This document shows positions 1 to 12,507 of a DNA stretch of 64,000 bases, in pieces (the first letter of the stretch is position 1; each line of letters starts with the position of its first letter). Both the position numbers and the translations under genes were made by a program. Source of the stretch: Ochotona curzoniae. Taxonomy: Eukaryota; Chordata; Mammalia; Lagomorpha; Ochotonidae. The DNA is taken from the NCBI RefSeq assembly GCF_017591425.1, contig NW_024465885.1, positions 35,782,501-35,846,500 of the forward strand, in the 5' to 3' direction. Below the pieces are notes generated by a model. The model was not told the DNA's origin and ran no database searches. It saw nothing but the letters and a program-made list of their open reading frames with translations.

Positions 1-1485
1 TTCCTACAGACTGGCCTGTGATTTGGTTGTCATGCACTCACACAAGTTTTAGCCTCTTCCCTGTTTTTAAAGCAAAGATTATTTGATTAATTTTTTTTTT
101 AAGGAAGAGAGTCGAGGAAGGAAAAGGAGTCTTCCAGCCTCTGCTGCTCTCTTCAAACGCCTGCAGCTGCAAGGTCTGGGTCTGGTTAAAATGACATTTG
201 AAATCTCATCCAAGTCCCCGCCTTGTGTAGCAGGAATACAATTACCAGACAACCATATACTGCCTTACTGGGTTCCTTTCCATGAAGGAAAGCCAAAAGC
301 CCTGCGTAGCCAGACTTGAAATAAGCATGAGGATTTGTGTTTAAGCTTCCCAAGTACTGCCTTCACTGACAGCATCACTAAACACGTCTTTAAAAAAATT
401 GTAACTCTTCTGATAAACATACATAATATTTATATATCATATAATTATAAAACACATAAAATATATAGCAATAAATTATTATATGCTTAATTATATTTCT
501 TAGTGAGTAATGTTATTGAACAACTTTTAGTGAACTTGTTGGCCATGTGTCACGTTCAGTATGACACGCAATAATGAATTTTGCACATTTTAATTGTGGA
601 TTTACTCAGAGATTTCAATATCACTTTACGCATGGTAGGTAACAGTCTTTTGTTGAATCTATGGTTTAAAATATTTTCTTTCAGTCTATAACTTGTGTTT
701 TATTCTTCCTATTGGGACATGTAAAGAGGAATGTGTTGTAAAAATTTTAACTTAATCAGCCATTTGCAACTATTGCTACTTCAAAGACTCAGAACATTTA
801 GAGTTTTTCAACTTTCCTTTCCACTGTTTTCATCCTCTCCCTTTTGAACTCGAAGTATAAGAACATCGGATAGCTTTGATTAATCATTGGCATACTCATT
901 GACCTCATAAAATATTTTTGATATATTTTTGCATTGAATGTCTGAATTTTGTGGTAAAATTTTGTGTAGACTGGGATTCCCCTTGCCAGAATCCCACCCT
1001 CCCATACAAATATTTGATCAATCATCTGTGTATGCTCAAATTTTCAGATTCTTTTCCAGTTCCATTTCATCACCATTTTAAACTGATCTCATTCAGAAAT
1101 TATTTTCATTTTTCTCCTACCCATCATTGTGTTTTTAGTTCTACAATGCTCTCTAGTTTCTTTTTTCATTATCTCTATATTTGTTTTAATAATTTCCATT
1201 TTTATTGAAGAAAAAGCTTAATTGCTTATTGGGCATTTTTTATTGTTTTAAAATTGCTACCAGATAATTGCAAAATCCAATTCTGCCCAGGGTTTTCATT
1301 GCTTGATTATAGTTTCTCTTGTAAGTTCTGTTTTCCCTGGTGATTGAGATATTTTTCATTTATGTTAGGAAATTTCAGGCTTGTTTTGCTTTGTTTGCTT
1401 GTTTTACTTCAGGTAGTGTATCACCAGTTTAAAAAGCTGGTCTACGTTTACAGAATATGATTCCAACAACATTTAACATATAGTA
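1..1485. other. Unassigned AT-rich DNA
   Basis: No exon, LTR, SINE or L1 signature was recognised. The first ~330 bases are less AT-rich and hold a short open frame (83-319) with no recognisable domain. The rest is AT-rich with T-runs. Confidence 0.5.
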
Positions 1486-1800
1486 TTGATAGGGTTTTGG
1501 TCTGGATATTTTGCACAGTTCCACTGGGCTCACTGGCCTCAATTTCCACTGGCCAGAAGGGGAATCCCCAAACCAGAGCACCTGCCACCTCAGAATAAGG
1601 AAGGACGTTTCCAGATCTTTACAGTGGAGTCTCTTCTGGGTGGCGTCGCTCCCTGCTTTGCTCATGCAGCTGTGCTTTCTGGAGTTTTCGCTGGGAGAAT
1701 TCAGGACTGCAAGGACAAAGATACCACAGTGGCGGATCCTCTGCCCATTCTATCCATTTGTACAGTGTCTCCCGCCTAAGAGTGAGTTAATCCCATAATC
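1486..1800. other. GC-richer unassigned block
   Basis: Base composition is clearly richer in G+C than the flanks, and two overlapping plus-strand frames stay open for 95-97 codons. Neither translation shows a family motif. It may be a fragment of an old LTR, an L1 5' UTR or a processed transcript. Confidence 0.3.
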
Positions 1801-1835
1801 CAAGCAGGCTCAGTTTTAGTTCATTGTCTATCTCT

Positions 1836-1879
<44 letters not shown>
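1836..1879. repeat. (TG)n microsatellite
   Basis: About 22 uninterrupted TG units, likely length-polymorphic and able to adopt Z-DNA. Confidence 0.95.
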
Positions 1880-1880
<1 letters not shown>

Positions 1881-2789
1881 GTAGCCAGAGGGAAGAATCT
1901 CAGTTCTAGCAGGAAAAGGATTAATTCTGCTTGAGGCTTCTGCCTTCGGATGGATTATGGTCATTTTGTCTTTCTGATACTGCTTGCTTCTCCTGATGTA
2001 AGTGGAAGGGCCTCTGGTACATCCGGCAGAGGACAAGTCCGTGTAGGGCTGTGTGCACAAAAGTTAGGGCTGGGGAAATCACAGGACCTGGGTGGGTTTA
2101 CTCTGTTGCATAAGGATAGAAAATCTCCTTCTGCTAAATCACTGCTCTGCTGCTAGGATCTTTAGCATCCTTTTTCAGAGTATTTTTTTTTCTTATTTAT
2201 TCCTTATATCAAGTATTTGAAGTTGTACTTGGTAGCCTACAATATTTTACTTCTTATTTTTTGTTTAAACTACAGTAGAACCTATAAAGAGCCACAGTTG
2301 CTAGGAATAGTCTTAAAAGTGATTATAAATATTTTACCAGATGTTACATGAAGACAGTTAATATTGGGATACCTATTTGTTTCACCAAATTAAAGTCTTT
2401 GAGTGAAAAGCCATTATCCACATATCATACAATTTATATCTATTGTATTGTTACATGGAATAGTCTAACATACCTTTTGTAGAAGGCATGCAGATTTCTC
2501 TTAGTAAAATGCTGAGATTTACTTCTGAACTCAAAAATATTATACTCAATGTTGAATATATTAAATGGGCCAAACATTATTTTTTTTGCAATTGTACATA
2601 TTCTTTTATTTTTCAAGAAAATACTTGAAATTTTCAGGGATAGAATACACAGACATTAAGATAGTCTGGAGAATTCACTGAAAAAATCTAGGCATATCCA
2701 ACCAGCACTGCAGCTAAAACAAGTTTTTAAATTTAACTAGATATTTCTGTTTTTCTTTTTCTCCAAGTGGAGAATGCAAGCTTCGGAAA
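1880..2789. other. Unassigned DNA
   Basis: A moderately GC block (about 1890-2160) is followed by AT-rich sequence. No repeat or exon was recognised. Confidence 0.45.
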
Positions 2790-2945
2790 AAGAATGGCAG
2801 AGCAATATTCAGATAACAGGGTGGGCAATGATGTAGGGAAAACCAGTGGGAAGGGAGGGATTTGGAGAGGAGAGAAAGGGAATTGCCAAGCCTACAGAAC
2901 TGTATGATAACATAATATAATAAATAAATTAAATAATAATGATAA
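2790..2945 (+). mobile_element. L1 3' end fragment
   Basis: A G-rich purine block (GGGAAGGGAGGG, near 2848) is followed by 'cctacagaactgtatgataa' and an AATAAA-bearing A-rich tail. This is the layout of the lagomorph L1 3' terminus, also seen at 9.9 kb and 52.4 kb. It is 5'-truncated with no ORF2 visible. Confidence 0.6.
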
Positions 2946-4123
2946 AAGAAGGAGAAAAAGAACTTGACATAAAGAAATATTTAAAGGCATTAAAAGAGAA
3001 AGAATACCAAAGATTAGTTATTGATGAGTACTCTACTCATGGTAACCAGGCCAGTTTCCGTTATTTATGGGAACTAGGACAAGAACACTAATAAGAATGC
3101 TTAAGTCATTTACCTAATAAATTAAGGCAAGACATTATAATGTAAATGATTCCATGCTGACAATTTATAAACCATGAATGATCTCATTTCCACACACAGA
3201 ATGGTGACTTTGGTGGAGCCACTCCTGAGAAAGTGCATTCGCTCTTCATTGCCTCCACTCCATCCCATCAAGAGACATTCCTGAAAACATTTATATGCCC
3301 CAAACCCATACCCCACCTTCACAAATCACATGTAAGTCCCTAGAAAAGGAAACAACTTCAGGAAATATCCATAATTTGGTATTCAAAATAGCATTCATTG
3401 AAAAACCCAATATGGTAATGACCAAGCACATATTACCATTGAGCTCTCAAAATAAATCTATTCCAAGTTAAGATAAATTAAAAGTCTAAAATTTACTCCA
3501 TGTTTTATAAACAGCTCAAAAGATAGAATATTGAGCAGCTTGGCATTGTTAAAATCTTTGATAGAATTTGGTATGCATTTTTTTATTAAACATTTAATCA
3601 ATTTTTGTTTCTGTTTTGTTCAGATGTTGCTACTGGATGCAGCCATTTGACTTAGCAATTGAGATGCTGACTTTTGATATTGAAATGCCTGGATTTGATG
3701 CCCCACTCTGAGATTCTTGTTACTGCAAATGATTGGAAGCAGATACAATCACATCATCAGACTCTTCCCTAATTGGGAGACCTACATGTGTCCCCTACTC
3801 CCTGTTTTGGGCTCAGGTTACTCATCAAAAATTGTGTACATTTAAGGAATAAATCCAAGTATGAAGGCTCTAATTCTTTCTCTTTCACATTCTCTGCCTC
3901 TCTCTCCATCTCCCTTTCAATAATCAATTTTTATATTAAAAGTGTCACTACAAGATAATTTAAATTGAAGATGTGATTTATACAAGTGATTGATATTATA
4001 TTGACTTGGCTTTGCATCTGAAACTGAAATGGGTATTATTATAAATAAACCAAACATTAGAGAAAGGAAATAGAAACCAGCAATGAAAAAATATGTGAAA
4101 AATAGCTCATAAAAATTAAAGCA
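2946..4123. other. Unassigned DNA
   Basis: AT-rich sequence without recognised repeats. Short open frames at 3122-3322 (minus) and 3773-3958 (plus) have no domain features. Confidence 0.45.
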
Positions 4124-4132
4124 TAAAGAATA

Positions 4133-4452
4133 TTTTTTTAAAATTTATTTTCTTTTTATTGGAAAGGTGGGTATACAGAGAGGAGAGACAGAGAGGAAGA
4201 TCTTCCATCAGATGATTCACTCCCCAGGCGGCCACAATGACTGGAGCTGAGCCAATCCGAAGCCAGGAGCCTCTTCCGGGTCTCCCAGGAGGGTGCAGGG
4301 TCCCAAGGCTTTGGGCCGTCCTTGACTGCTTTCCTGGGCCACAGGCAGGGAGCTGGAAGGGAAGCGGGGCTGCTGGGATAGAACCGGCGCCCATATGGGA
4401 TCCAGGGCGTGCAAGGCGAGGACCTTAACCACTGTGCCACCGCGCCGGGCCC
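4133..4452 (-). mobile_element. Lagomorph C-SINE, young copy
   Basis: On the minus strand this is a near-complete SINE: GGGCCCGGCGCGGTGGCACAG head, tRNA-like promoter boxes, CT-rich block and AATAAA-type tail. A 9-bp target-site duplication (taaagaata) lies at 4124-4132 and 4453-4461, so both ends are intact. Low divergence indicates a recent insertion. Open frames inside it (4116-4440) are SINE translations, not genes. Confidence 0.92.
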
Positions 4453-4461
4453 TAAAGAATA

Positions 4462-5570
4462 ATTATTTAAGCCATATGTTCAAACAGATATTTAAATAAT
4501 GAGTAAGAAAAAGGGAGGAGAAAACTGAGGTAAGACATATTTCAGGACAAAGATAAGAAACCTGAAAATATTAAAGAACTGTACTTGAGAAACTAAGCAA
4601 ATGTAGTAAGTATGAAATATAATATATGGATATGACAGTGATTGTTGAGCTAGGAAAGGTGTGTAGGAGAAGTTGGGATCAATGATATAATTAGGTATTC
4701 ATTTCTACAGTGAAGTCAAAGCGAACTCAATGAGTGACTGCAACAAAGAGGGTGATCAGGTTTTATCATAGCTCACGCTCGTCCTGAAACACAGAATAGA
4801 AGAAAGCAAAGCAAACTGATGTGCTCTAAGCTGCTGATTGCAAGGATCAAGAGAAGTGCTGTTTTCCTTCACTATTGGTTCAATGTGTATGGTTAAGCAG
4901 AAAGGGAAATAGGATCACTTCCATGTTTGCAGTCTTATGATTTGGACATGATTTGAGTATCTCAACCAGGGATTCATGTAGGTGCAACTTTGTCACCCTG
5001 ACTGTATAGTGGGATTCCATGAAGACACAAGGTCGAACCTGATTTGCTTCTCACAGGAATATGGCTCATTCTTCCAACAAGTTGTTAGAAAAGATGAAGT
5101 CTGGTCATGATGATTTGTCCTCTGTTCCTGCCTCACTACGAAGCCTGTCTCATTACTACTGTGATGCTCAGACATGCTTTTGAATCTTGAGAACTGGGAA
5201 CTAAATATGGCTTTCTTTTACAAGTACTCAGCTTCAGGAATTCTGCAGTTGTAACGAAAATGGATTTCTATAGTTGTGAAATGAGTGTATATTGTAAGAA
5301 AATGTCTTTGATACTTGATCAGTAACATTGGGAACACTTTGAGAGTTACATGTGTGTGGCAAATTGGATCTGTTCAGCAAACTACTGCAATTTCTTAGGA
5401 GGAGAGTGGACTTGGGATGAATATACAGCTGAGGAAAAATAGTAAAGGGTCAGGGGCTTTTTAAAGATTTGTTGACAGGGTATAAAGTTATGTATGAATC
5501 TGAATTAGACACTTTATCTTCAAGTTATCATGTATGTCCCTTCCTGCAAAATACCATTTGCATAAAAACC
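4462..5570. other. Unassigned DNA
   Basis: No recognised repeat or exon. A 60-codon minus frame at 4993-5175 shows no motif. Confidence 0.45.
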
Positions 5571-5913
5571 GGGGGTGGCAGTGGGATGGCATTGGGGTGT
5601 ATTCGGTTAAGCTGTCATTTGTGAACTGAGCATCCCAGATGGCTGCAGGTTGGAGACCAGATCCAGCTGGTTAATTTCTGGTTGATCTCTCTCTTAAGGT
5701 GACCTTGGAAGTAGCAGAGAATGGCTCATGTGCTTGGGACCCTGCATCCTGGTGAGCTCCTGGTTCCTAGCTCTGGTCTTGCCCAGCTCTGGCTAATGCA
5801 ACCATTGGGAAAGTGAACCAGTGGACTGAAGAGCTTTCTCTATCTCTGCTTTTCTGTTTTTCTCTCTTTCTCTGTAACCCAGCCTTTTACATTAACAAAA
5901 CAAATACATAAAT
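5571..5913 (+). mobile_element. C-SINE, old diverged copy
   Basis: Recognised by conserved landmarks in order: GGTGGCA head, 'cagatggctgcaggttgga' around the B box, 'tgcttgggaccctgca', 'gtgaaccagtggactgaaga' and a CT-rich end. Heavily diverged, so an old insertion. Confidence 0.7.
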
Positions 5914-7856
5914 ATTGTATTAATTAACCTGAACTTTAATGCAGATAAAAATAAAACTGAGAAACATATGTTATACATGTAAATGTTATCCCGTTGGAAA
6001 GAATGATCAAATAATTTTCAAATTTTTACTAGTCACATATGTACCATGAAAGACCCTTGAAATCATACAAAAGTTTACATGTATTTCCTCATCTATAATG
6101 TTAACACTATTTTGTAGGATGTTAAGTGTAGCAAAGTTATGAGTGTCAATAGTTCAGCAAGTTGATATAATTATGAAAAACTTAGATATATTACCAATTA
6201 AAGGAGGACTCAGTGAGGAGAGAGCTATTATTAATTTGGGGATGAATAAAGAAATACATAGTTCAGGGAGGGTTCTAAATGTAGGTTTTACTGTGGCTCA
6301 GGTGATGTGAAACCAACAGATCACGAGATGATTTTCGGTGAAAAGACAGCCTGTGAGTGTTGCTGAAGGGTGCAGGCACTTCTCTTCGTGCAGGATCACG
6401 GGGGTGACAACAGGTGTGGTCAGGTCTAAGGAGGGTGTGGACTCAAGTAAGTGACAGGCGGAGTAAAGAGGTTTAGGCATGGCTACTTTGAACAAATTTA
6501 GTTTGATCCTTTTGCAAGGGAATCTCTCTATTTATCCAGCATCTTGACCTAAATTGATTAGGTCAGGGGAATATTGATCTGAACTGTGACAATACAATGG
6601 CGAAGTAAGTGTGTGGCATAAGTTTTGGGTTATTTTGCACATGGAAGTTGTGTTTCTAGGTTGATCTTATGCCATCGAAACATTGATCAGTTGGGCAGTC
6701 ACAGTTCTTACAGTGTTGGCAAAGTTTCTCAGATACAAAAAGTTTAAAAAAATAAAGATTAAAAGAAAGCTTATGAAAACAATTCTGCGAATAGCCAGTA
6801 AGAATGATGAGAGTAAATCTAGAAATATGGGCTTTTTTAAGCCAGAAAAGATATTTTCTGGAAACCAATAAGACAGAAGAATACTATGAGTTGCTGCTGA
6901 GATTCAGATGTGATACAGGTGGAAAATGCTTTCATAAACACAGAACAGGCAGGTGATTCTGTCTTGAGATGAGAAGGAATAGAGCTGTTGAGAACAAATC
7001 TGATTTTTAAGGTCTGAGCTATGAAGAGGTAGACATAGTGAATCCAGCTGTTTCGGGGAAGAGAAAGAAGGCATTATTAGCCAGACGGAAATATCATGGC
7101 CAGGAAAGTATGTGTTTTAATTTGTTGAGCTCATGCCTTATTTTCTTTCTGAGATAAGAAAAGATTGAGCCTATGTGAAAGCCTTAAAGAAGGGAGATAT
7201 TTGTGGACTTTTAGGATGAATAGACAGAAAGGAAATAATTGCTTTTAATGTGAAACTGAGAGGCAATGACTATAGAACAGAAACTGAAAAAATACAATCA
7301 GTGTTACTCATTCAAGAGAAAAAACATGTGGTGCTTCCAGCAGGAAAGGAGAAAGATAAAGGAAAGCAACATCTACATTTACAACTTTGGTGAGAGAAGA
7401 CTAAGGGACTTGCCGTCTAACCATTTCTGTTTTATTTATTCTCCATAAGAAATACATAAGGACAAGTTGTTTATTTTTATCTATTTTTTAGACTCTTCAT
7501 TTAAATGTTTAAAGAAGTTAGAAATAGGTAAGTAGGTATTAAAAGAAAGAGCCAATTAAAGAATTAAATTCACATAAGGCTAAGGGAGTTATCTCAAATA
7601 TGAGGCGGGCATATTTAGGATTATGTATCATGATCTTTCTGCCTCTAAATGCTAAAAACAAGCGTAATGAAAATACATGTTTCCAACTGCAGTAAAATCT
7701 GAGCGTTGTTCATGATAACTTGTAGAAAATATTATATTTATGAACATTGGCAGTGTAAGAAATGGGGAAAAGCTGAAAGACATTTCTTCATGGTACTTGT
7801 TAAAAACAGACAAAATGCATGACTGTTTATATCAGACACAAGGGTAAAAACTGATA
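5914..7856. other. Unassigned DNA
   Basis: AT-rich. A less AT-rich patch lies at about 6290-6490. Frames of 60-70 codons at 6298-6495, 6656-6871 and 7266-7448 show no domain signatures. Confidence 0.45.
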
Positions 7857-8180
7857 TGGGGGCTCGGCGTGGTAGCCTAGCAGCTGAAGCCTTCACTTTA
7901 AATGTGCTGGGATCCCGTATGGCTGCTGGTTCTAATCCCAGCAGTCCTGCTTCCCATCCAGCTCCCTGTTTCTGGCCTGGGAAAGCAGTTGAGGATGTCT
8001 CAAAGCCTTTGGACGCTGCTCCAGTGTGGGAGACCCCAAAGAAGTTCCTGCTTCTTGGCTTCGGATTGGCTCAGCTCCAGCTATTATGGCCACATGGGGA
8101 GTGAATCAATGGACTGAAGATCTTCCTCTCTGTCTCTCTTCCTCTAAGTATATCTGATTTTCCAATTAAAAAAAAAAAAA
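7857..8180 (+). mobile_element. C-SINE
   Basis: Complete element from the GGCGTGGTAGCC head to an A-rich tail ending at 8180. The tail is immediately followed by a second SINE. Confidence 0.88.
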
Positions 8181-8190
8181 ATAGTTCCTA

Positions 8191-8513
8191 GGGCCCCGCG
8201 CGGTAGCGCAGTGGTTAAGGTCCTCACCTTGCACGCCCTGGGATCCCATATGGGTGCTGGTTCTAATCCCAACAGCCCCGCTTCTCTTCCAGCTCCCTGC
8301 TGTGGCCTGGGAAAGCAGTCGAGGACGGCCCAAAGCTTTGGAACCCTGCACCCGCGTGGGAGACCTGGAAGAGGCTCCTGGCTTCAGATTGGCTCAGCTC
8401 CAGCCATTGCGGCCGCCTGGGGAGTGAATCATCGGATGGAAGATCTTCCTCTCTGTCTCTCCTCTCTGTATACCCACCTTTCCAATAAAAATAAAAATAA
8501 ATATAAAAAAAAA
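8191..8513 (+). mobile_element. C-SINE, young, inserted in the tail of another SINE
   Basis: Near-consensus element. The pol III A box reads TAGCGCAGTGG at 8204-8214 and the B box GGTTCTAATCC at 8259-8269. The target-site duplication atagttcct occurs at 8181-8189 and 8514-8522, so it landed at the A-tail of the 7857-8180 SINE. The open frame at 8211-8525 is a SINE translation. Confidence 0.93.
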
Positions 8514-8529
8514 ATAGTTCCTTAATAAC

Positions 8530-8738
<209 letters not shown>

Positions 8739-8744
8739 ATTTGT

Positions 8745-9066
8745 TGTGCTGTTTGGTGCAGTGAGTAACGATGCTATCGGAGTTGCCTGGTCTGTATTTG
8801 AGTTCTCAGTTTGAGTTCTTGTTTTGCCTCCTCTGTTTCTAATTCTGGCTTTAGGATGATGTGTACTTTGGGAGGGTGCAGGTGACGACTCAAGTAATCC
8901 AGTTCTCCACACAGACAATGGAGACACAGATGGAGTTCTGGACTCCTGACTGATCTGACTCCTCCCTGACTCTTGTTGGCCCTTGGGAAAAGAACCAGTG
9001 GATGATGGAGATGTCTCTGCTTATTTTCTGTTAGAGTCAAATAACACAAATATAAAATTTTAAAAA
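8745..9066 (+). mobile_element. C-SINE, old diverged copy
   Basis: Shows 'gtgctgtttggtgcagtgagta' at the head, then 'ccttgggaaaagaaccagtggatgatggagatgtctctgct' spacing typical of the 3' half, and an A-rich end. An ancient subfamily. Confidence 0.6.
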
Positions 9067-9362
9067 GTGCGTGTATATGTATTTAAAAGAAGGTAAAAGC
9101 TACTTTGCAATTGCATATTTATAGATCTATGATTCTTTCTAATTATGTTTTTACCCAGTTTTACTTATCCCTGTGAGTCATTTCATGATATATGTAAAAA
9201 GAGAGGGAATAAAATTTTCCAATCCCTTGAGGTCTTCAAGTTGGAGCAAATTTGATGGATTTTGCATCAAGTCAATAAAAAGTATCATTGTGATAGTTTT
9301 TCAATAATATGAGGGCATTTCTGAGATAATTCTCTTTGTAAAGAGAAATGTTTTGTTTTTTA

Positions 9363-9966
9363 AGCTCGTTTTTGTAGGCTCAATATCAAAAACATGTGGT
9401 GCAGACTTTGCAAAGTTCGCCAAGAGAGACCATGGAGGAAAAGGTGTATGAGAAGCCAGGAATCAGACAGACGGAGAGGACCAAACCCGAAGCTTTGTAA
9501 GAATCTCCGTGTGGAAAACTTCCAGAGACCTAGCAGCCTCAGCAGCCTCAGCTCCCAAAATTCCGGCATCGTCCTAGTGCAAGTTTCCTAGTGAGAAGCC
9601 TTGAAACAACAACCTTACGGTAACACTCGATAACGAACAAATCGCCAATCCAGAGCAGTCGTGTGGTTATGTTCACACAAAGATGAGGCTGATGGGACTT
9701 TTAATTGATCGGGATTTTACTCTTTTGGCCCTAACTTCAGACCAGAGAGGTCTCCCAAAGATGTTGAACTTATCTGGACAATAAGACACTGGAGTCTATG
9801 CTTGGTATATGCTCGCAGTGAGGGAATCTCAACTGAACTTAAACTGTGGTTACACAACAAGGTGGAGGTATCCACCATGGGGGGAGGATTGGGGGAGGGA
9901 GGGGGGAGTCCCAATACCTACAGAACAATATCTCATAATACAATGTAATCAATAAAGAAAAAAAAA
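9363..9966 (+). mobile_element. L1 3' UTR, 5'-truncated
   Basis: Contains 'ctggacaataagacactgga' (related to 52.29 kb), a strong G-rich tract at 9879-9906, then 'caatacctacagaacaatatctcataatacaatgtaatc', AATAAA and a poly-A tail. ORF2 is not clearly present, so this is a 5'-truncated insertion. The element is less diverged than other L1 pieces in the window. Confidence 0.75.
9879..9906 (+). other. Potential G-quadruplex in L1 3' UTR
   Basis: Runs of 6, 5, 3 and 6 guanines are separated by short loops. A G-rich polypurine tract with quadruplex potential is a known feature of mammalian L1 3' UTRs. Confidence 0.65.
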
Positions 9967-10194
9967 TGATGATGCTCTCTCCCCACCTATTTCACAAAAA
10001 CAGAGTTTCTATAACACCATTTTATTTTCACATTTTCATTTGCCAACCTTCAATTTGAGGAGATGTTATTCGTTCTCAAGGGGTTTATGAAATAACAATG
10101 CTGTTGTTCAATGACCTGTTTTCAGAAAAGAAGTTATAACTGAATTGTAAATCGTCATTCTGTATTACGCAGGGGTTAAGGTCTCTTTCGCTTG

Positions 10195-10273
10195 TTTTCT
10201 TTCTTTCTTTCTTCTTTTCTTTCTTTCTTTCTCTCTCTCCCTCTCTTTCTTTTTTTCTTTCTCTCTCTTTCTT

Positions 10274-10346
<73 letters not shown>

Positions 10347-10405
10347 CCCTTTCTTCCTTCCTTCCTTCCTTCCTTCCTTCCTTCCTTTCTTTCTCTTTCT
10401 TTTTT

Positions 10406-10448
<43 letters not shown>

Positions 10449-10510
10449 CCCTTTCTTCCTTCCTTCCTCCCTCCCTCCCTCCCTCCCTCCCTCCCTCCCT
10501 CCCTCCCTCC

Positions 10511-10544
<34 letters not shown>

Positions 10545-10595
10545 CTCTCTCTCATTTCCTGCCTTCTTTCCTGCCTGCCTGCCTTCCTTTTTTTA
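10195..10595. repeat. (CTTT)n/(CCTT)n/(CCCT)n pyrimidine microsatellite
   Basis: About 400 bases of nearly pure pyrimidine on the plus strand with alternating CTTT, CCTT and CCCT blocks. It is the reverse-complement composition of the 8530-8738 tract. The 134- and 156-codon open frames here are low-complexity translations. Confidence 0.97.
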
Positions 10596-10829
10596 AGTTC
10601 CTAACTGGATTTTTAAGTTGGTATTACATGTATTTAGACATCTGCTCAGTGCTGTGAAATAAATACGTTGACAAAACACACAAAAAAGTGAGTTGTTCAG
10701 TTCTGGAGATGACAGCATGTACACAATCTCTACCATAGTTAGTACTTACAAATGAGTGATTAAGCCTAGACTTCACATACGAGCAGCACTGTTTGGGCAG
10801 TCTAGATGGTGAAGAAGATGTCCCGTTCT

Positions 10830-11072
10830 GTCTCAGATGTTTGGGTCCCACTCGCCTTCATTCCAGATTCCTGATCTTCTAAGGCCCATGTAATGGCATG
10901 TCTGACTCCTACGTGGAGTTCCAGCTGATGACCTTGGCTACTACCAAACCCTAGTCGTTTTTGACAGTTGCAAAGTGAAACAGCGGATGTGGTCTTTCTC
11001 TCCCTCTGTCGTTCTCTCTCTGTATGTACCTTTTGAGTATTACATAAATTGTTTAAATAAAAATAAAGGAGA
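10830..11072 (+). mobile_element. C-SINE, very old partial copy
   Basis: The 3' half is recognisable: 'cagttgcaaagtgaaacagcggatgtggtctttctctccctctgtc' followed by an AATAAA-type tail. The head is too diverged to place. Confidence 0.5.
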
Positions 11073-11089
11073 ACTCCAGCCTTGGGTAC

Positions 11090-11200
11090 ATCTACTTATG
11101 TTACCATCTGTGACCTGTGTGACTCTGTATAATCTATTTACATTCACCAAGACTCATCTTCGTTTTCTATAAAATAAGCAGGTGAATGATTGTTTGAACA
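11090..11200 (-). mobile_element. MIR-like fragment
   Basis: Plus-strand 'gtgactctgtataatctatt', 'actcatcttcgttttctataaaataagcaggtga' matches the reverse complement of the MIR 3' part (…cctcatctgtaaaatgggg…). Confidence 0.5.
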
Positions 11201-12288
11201 GAATATATTATCACTAAGTGAGGTGTTAATGTACCCTTTATGGTCCATTTAATTGTTAGCCATAAACAAAGAGAAACTGAAGTAGTGCTTAAAGGCAGTG
11301 AAGTGGAGAAAGGATTTTTTCTTCCCCTTCAAATCTCACTCTAGCTAAGGCTAAGTACAAAAATCTCAGCCATCTATAATCAAAAAATAATAATAAGTCT
11401 TAAAGTTGGTGTCAGCCTTACCATATTGAAAAATAAATTCCCTGGAACAGATCATCCTCTGAAAGAGGCTTTTCATTTCGGGAGCTACATATATATGATT
11501 TTGCTATCAGAAAATTCCCCCACCTCCAAACATCTAAATTACATCAGCTATAATCTGATTTCTCTGAATTTAACAGCAGCAAAAACCATGTTCTCATCTT
11601 CGGTACTTCTAGCAATGCCATGAGAAATGGAAAAAAAAAAAAAAAAGAGAGAGACAGGCAGAAAAGTAATGGTCTCTTGGGTTTAACCTCAAACTTACAA
11701 CAGAATTTTGGGTTCATGACCTAATATGAAATTCATGAATATAAATTTAACCACAAGTATGTCCATCCACTAAACAAAGCATGCCTTCCAAATGAAGTCA
11801 TATCAGCAAAAGCACAAAATACATATTTAAATCGACTAGTCCCTTTCTGTCTATAATGAATGTTTGTGTTTCCTTAAAATTCATATATTGATTTCAAACC
11901 GCTGTTATAATGATATTAAGATAAGTGCCAATAGAGGGCGATCATGTTGTAAGGATGTAATCTTCTTCACGAGATATATTTCTTAAAGAGAAGGGACAAT
12001 AGATATGAAGATATAGCAAGAAAATGGCCACTTGCAGAGCAATGAGAGCTGCACAATGTGTCTGGTATCTCCTTGGATTCGACTTACCATTCACTAGAAT
12101 GGGAAGGTATAAATGGCTGCTATGTAGGCTACGGTAATTTGGTATAGTGTCCTTTAATGACAAATGCACTTTTTAAGCTCACCCTTACAGTGTGTGTGTG
12201 ATTGTGTCAACACTTATATAAAACATAAATGATTCAACATACTGATTTTTTCTTATTTTTTAAGAAGCATCCAACATTTCTTTAAATA
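11201..12288. other. Unassigned DNA
   Basis: AT-rich with a 17-base A-run near 11630. No recognised element. Confidence 0.45.
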
Positions 12289-12289
12289 A

Positions 12290-12405
12290 TAGATAATAGT
12301 GAAATATAACTGTGTCCAACATGTGATTCAAGCACTATTCTCAAAGAACTTTACTGAGGTAGGCATTATTATCTCAAAATTTGATTTGAAGAAATGCAGA
12401 GAATT
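12290..12405 (+). mobile_element. MIR-like fragment
   Basis: 'caagcactattctcaaagaactttactgaggtaggcattattatctcaaaatttgatttgaagaaatgcagagaa' follows the MIR order: …gcactgttctaag…, …gaggtagg(t/c)attatta…, …ttttacagatgagg…. Confidence 0.6.
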
Positions 12406-12507
12406 CCATCAGCATTTCATGTTAGATCCAACTCTGGTTGTTACATTAACACTAATTCTTTCACATGTCTGTGGAACTTCTTTTGTTTTTATTTTGTTTT
12501 AACCTTA

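Noticed and set aside
1836..1879. Direct-repeat array resembling CRISPR
   Set aside because: It is a TG dinucleotide microsatellite with no spacers. No CRISPR-like structure exists anywhere in this eukaryotic window.
10085..10596. 134- and 156-codon frames (Phe/Leu/Ser-rich on plus, Lys/Glu/Arg-rich on minus)
   Set aside because: Both are readings of the pyrimidine/purine tetranucleotide array. The unit length and absence of T-A-containing stops keep all frames open.
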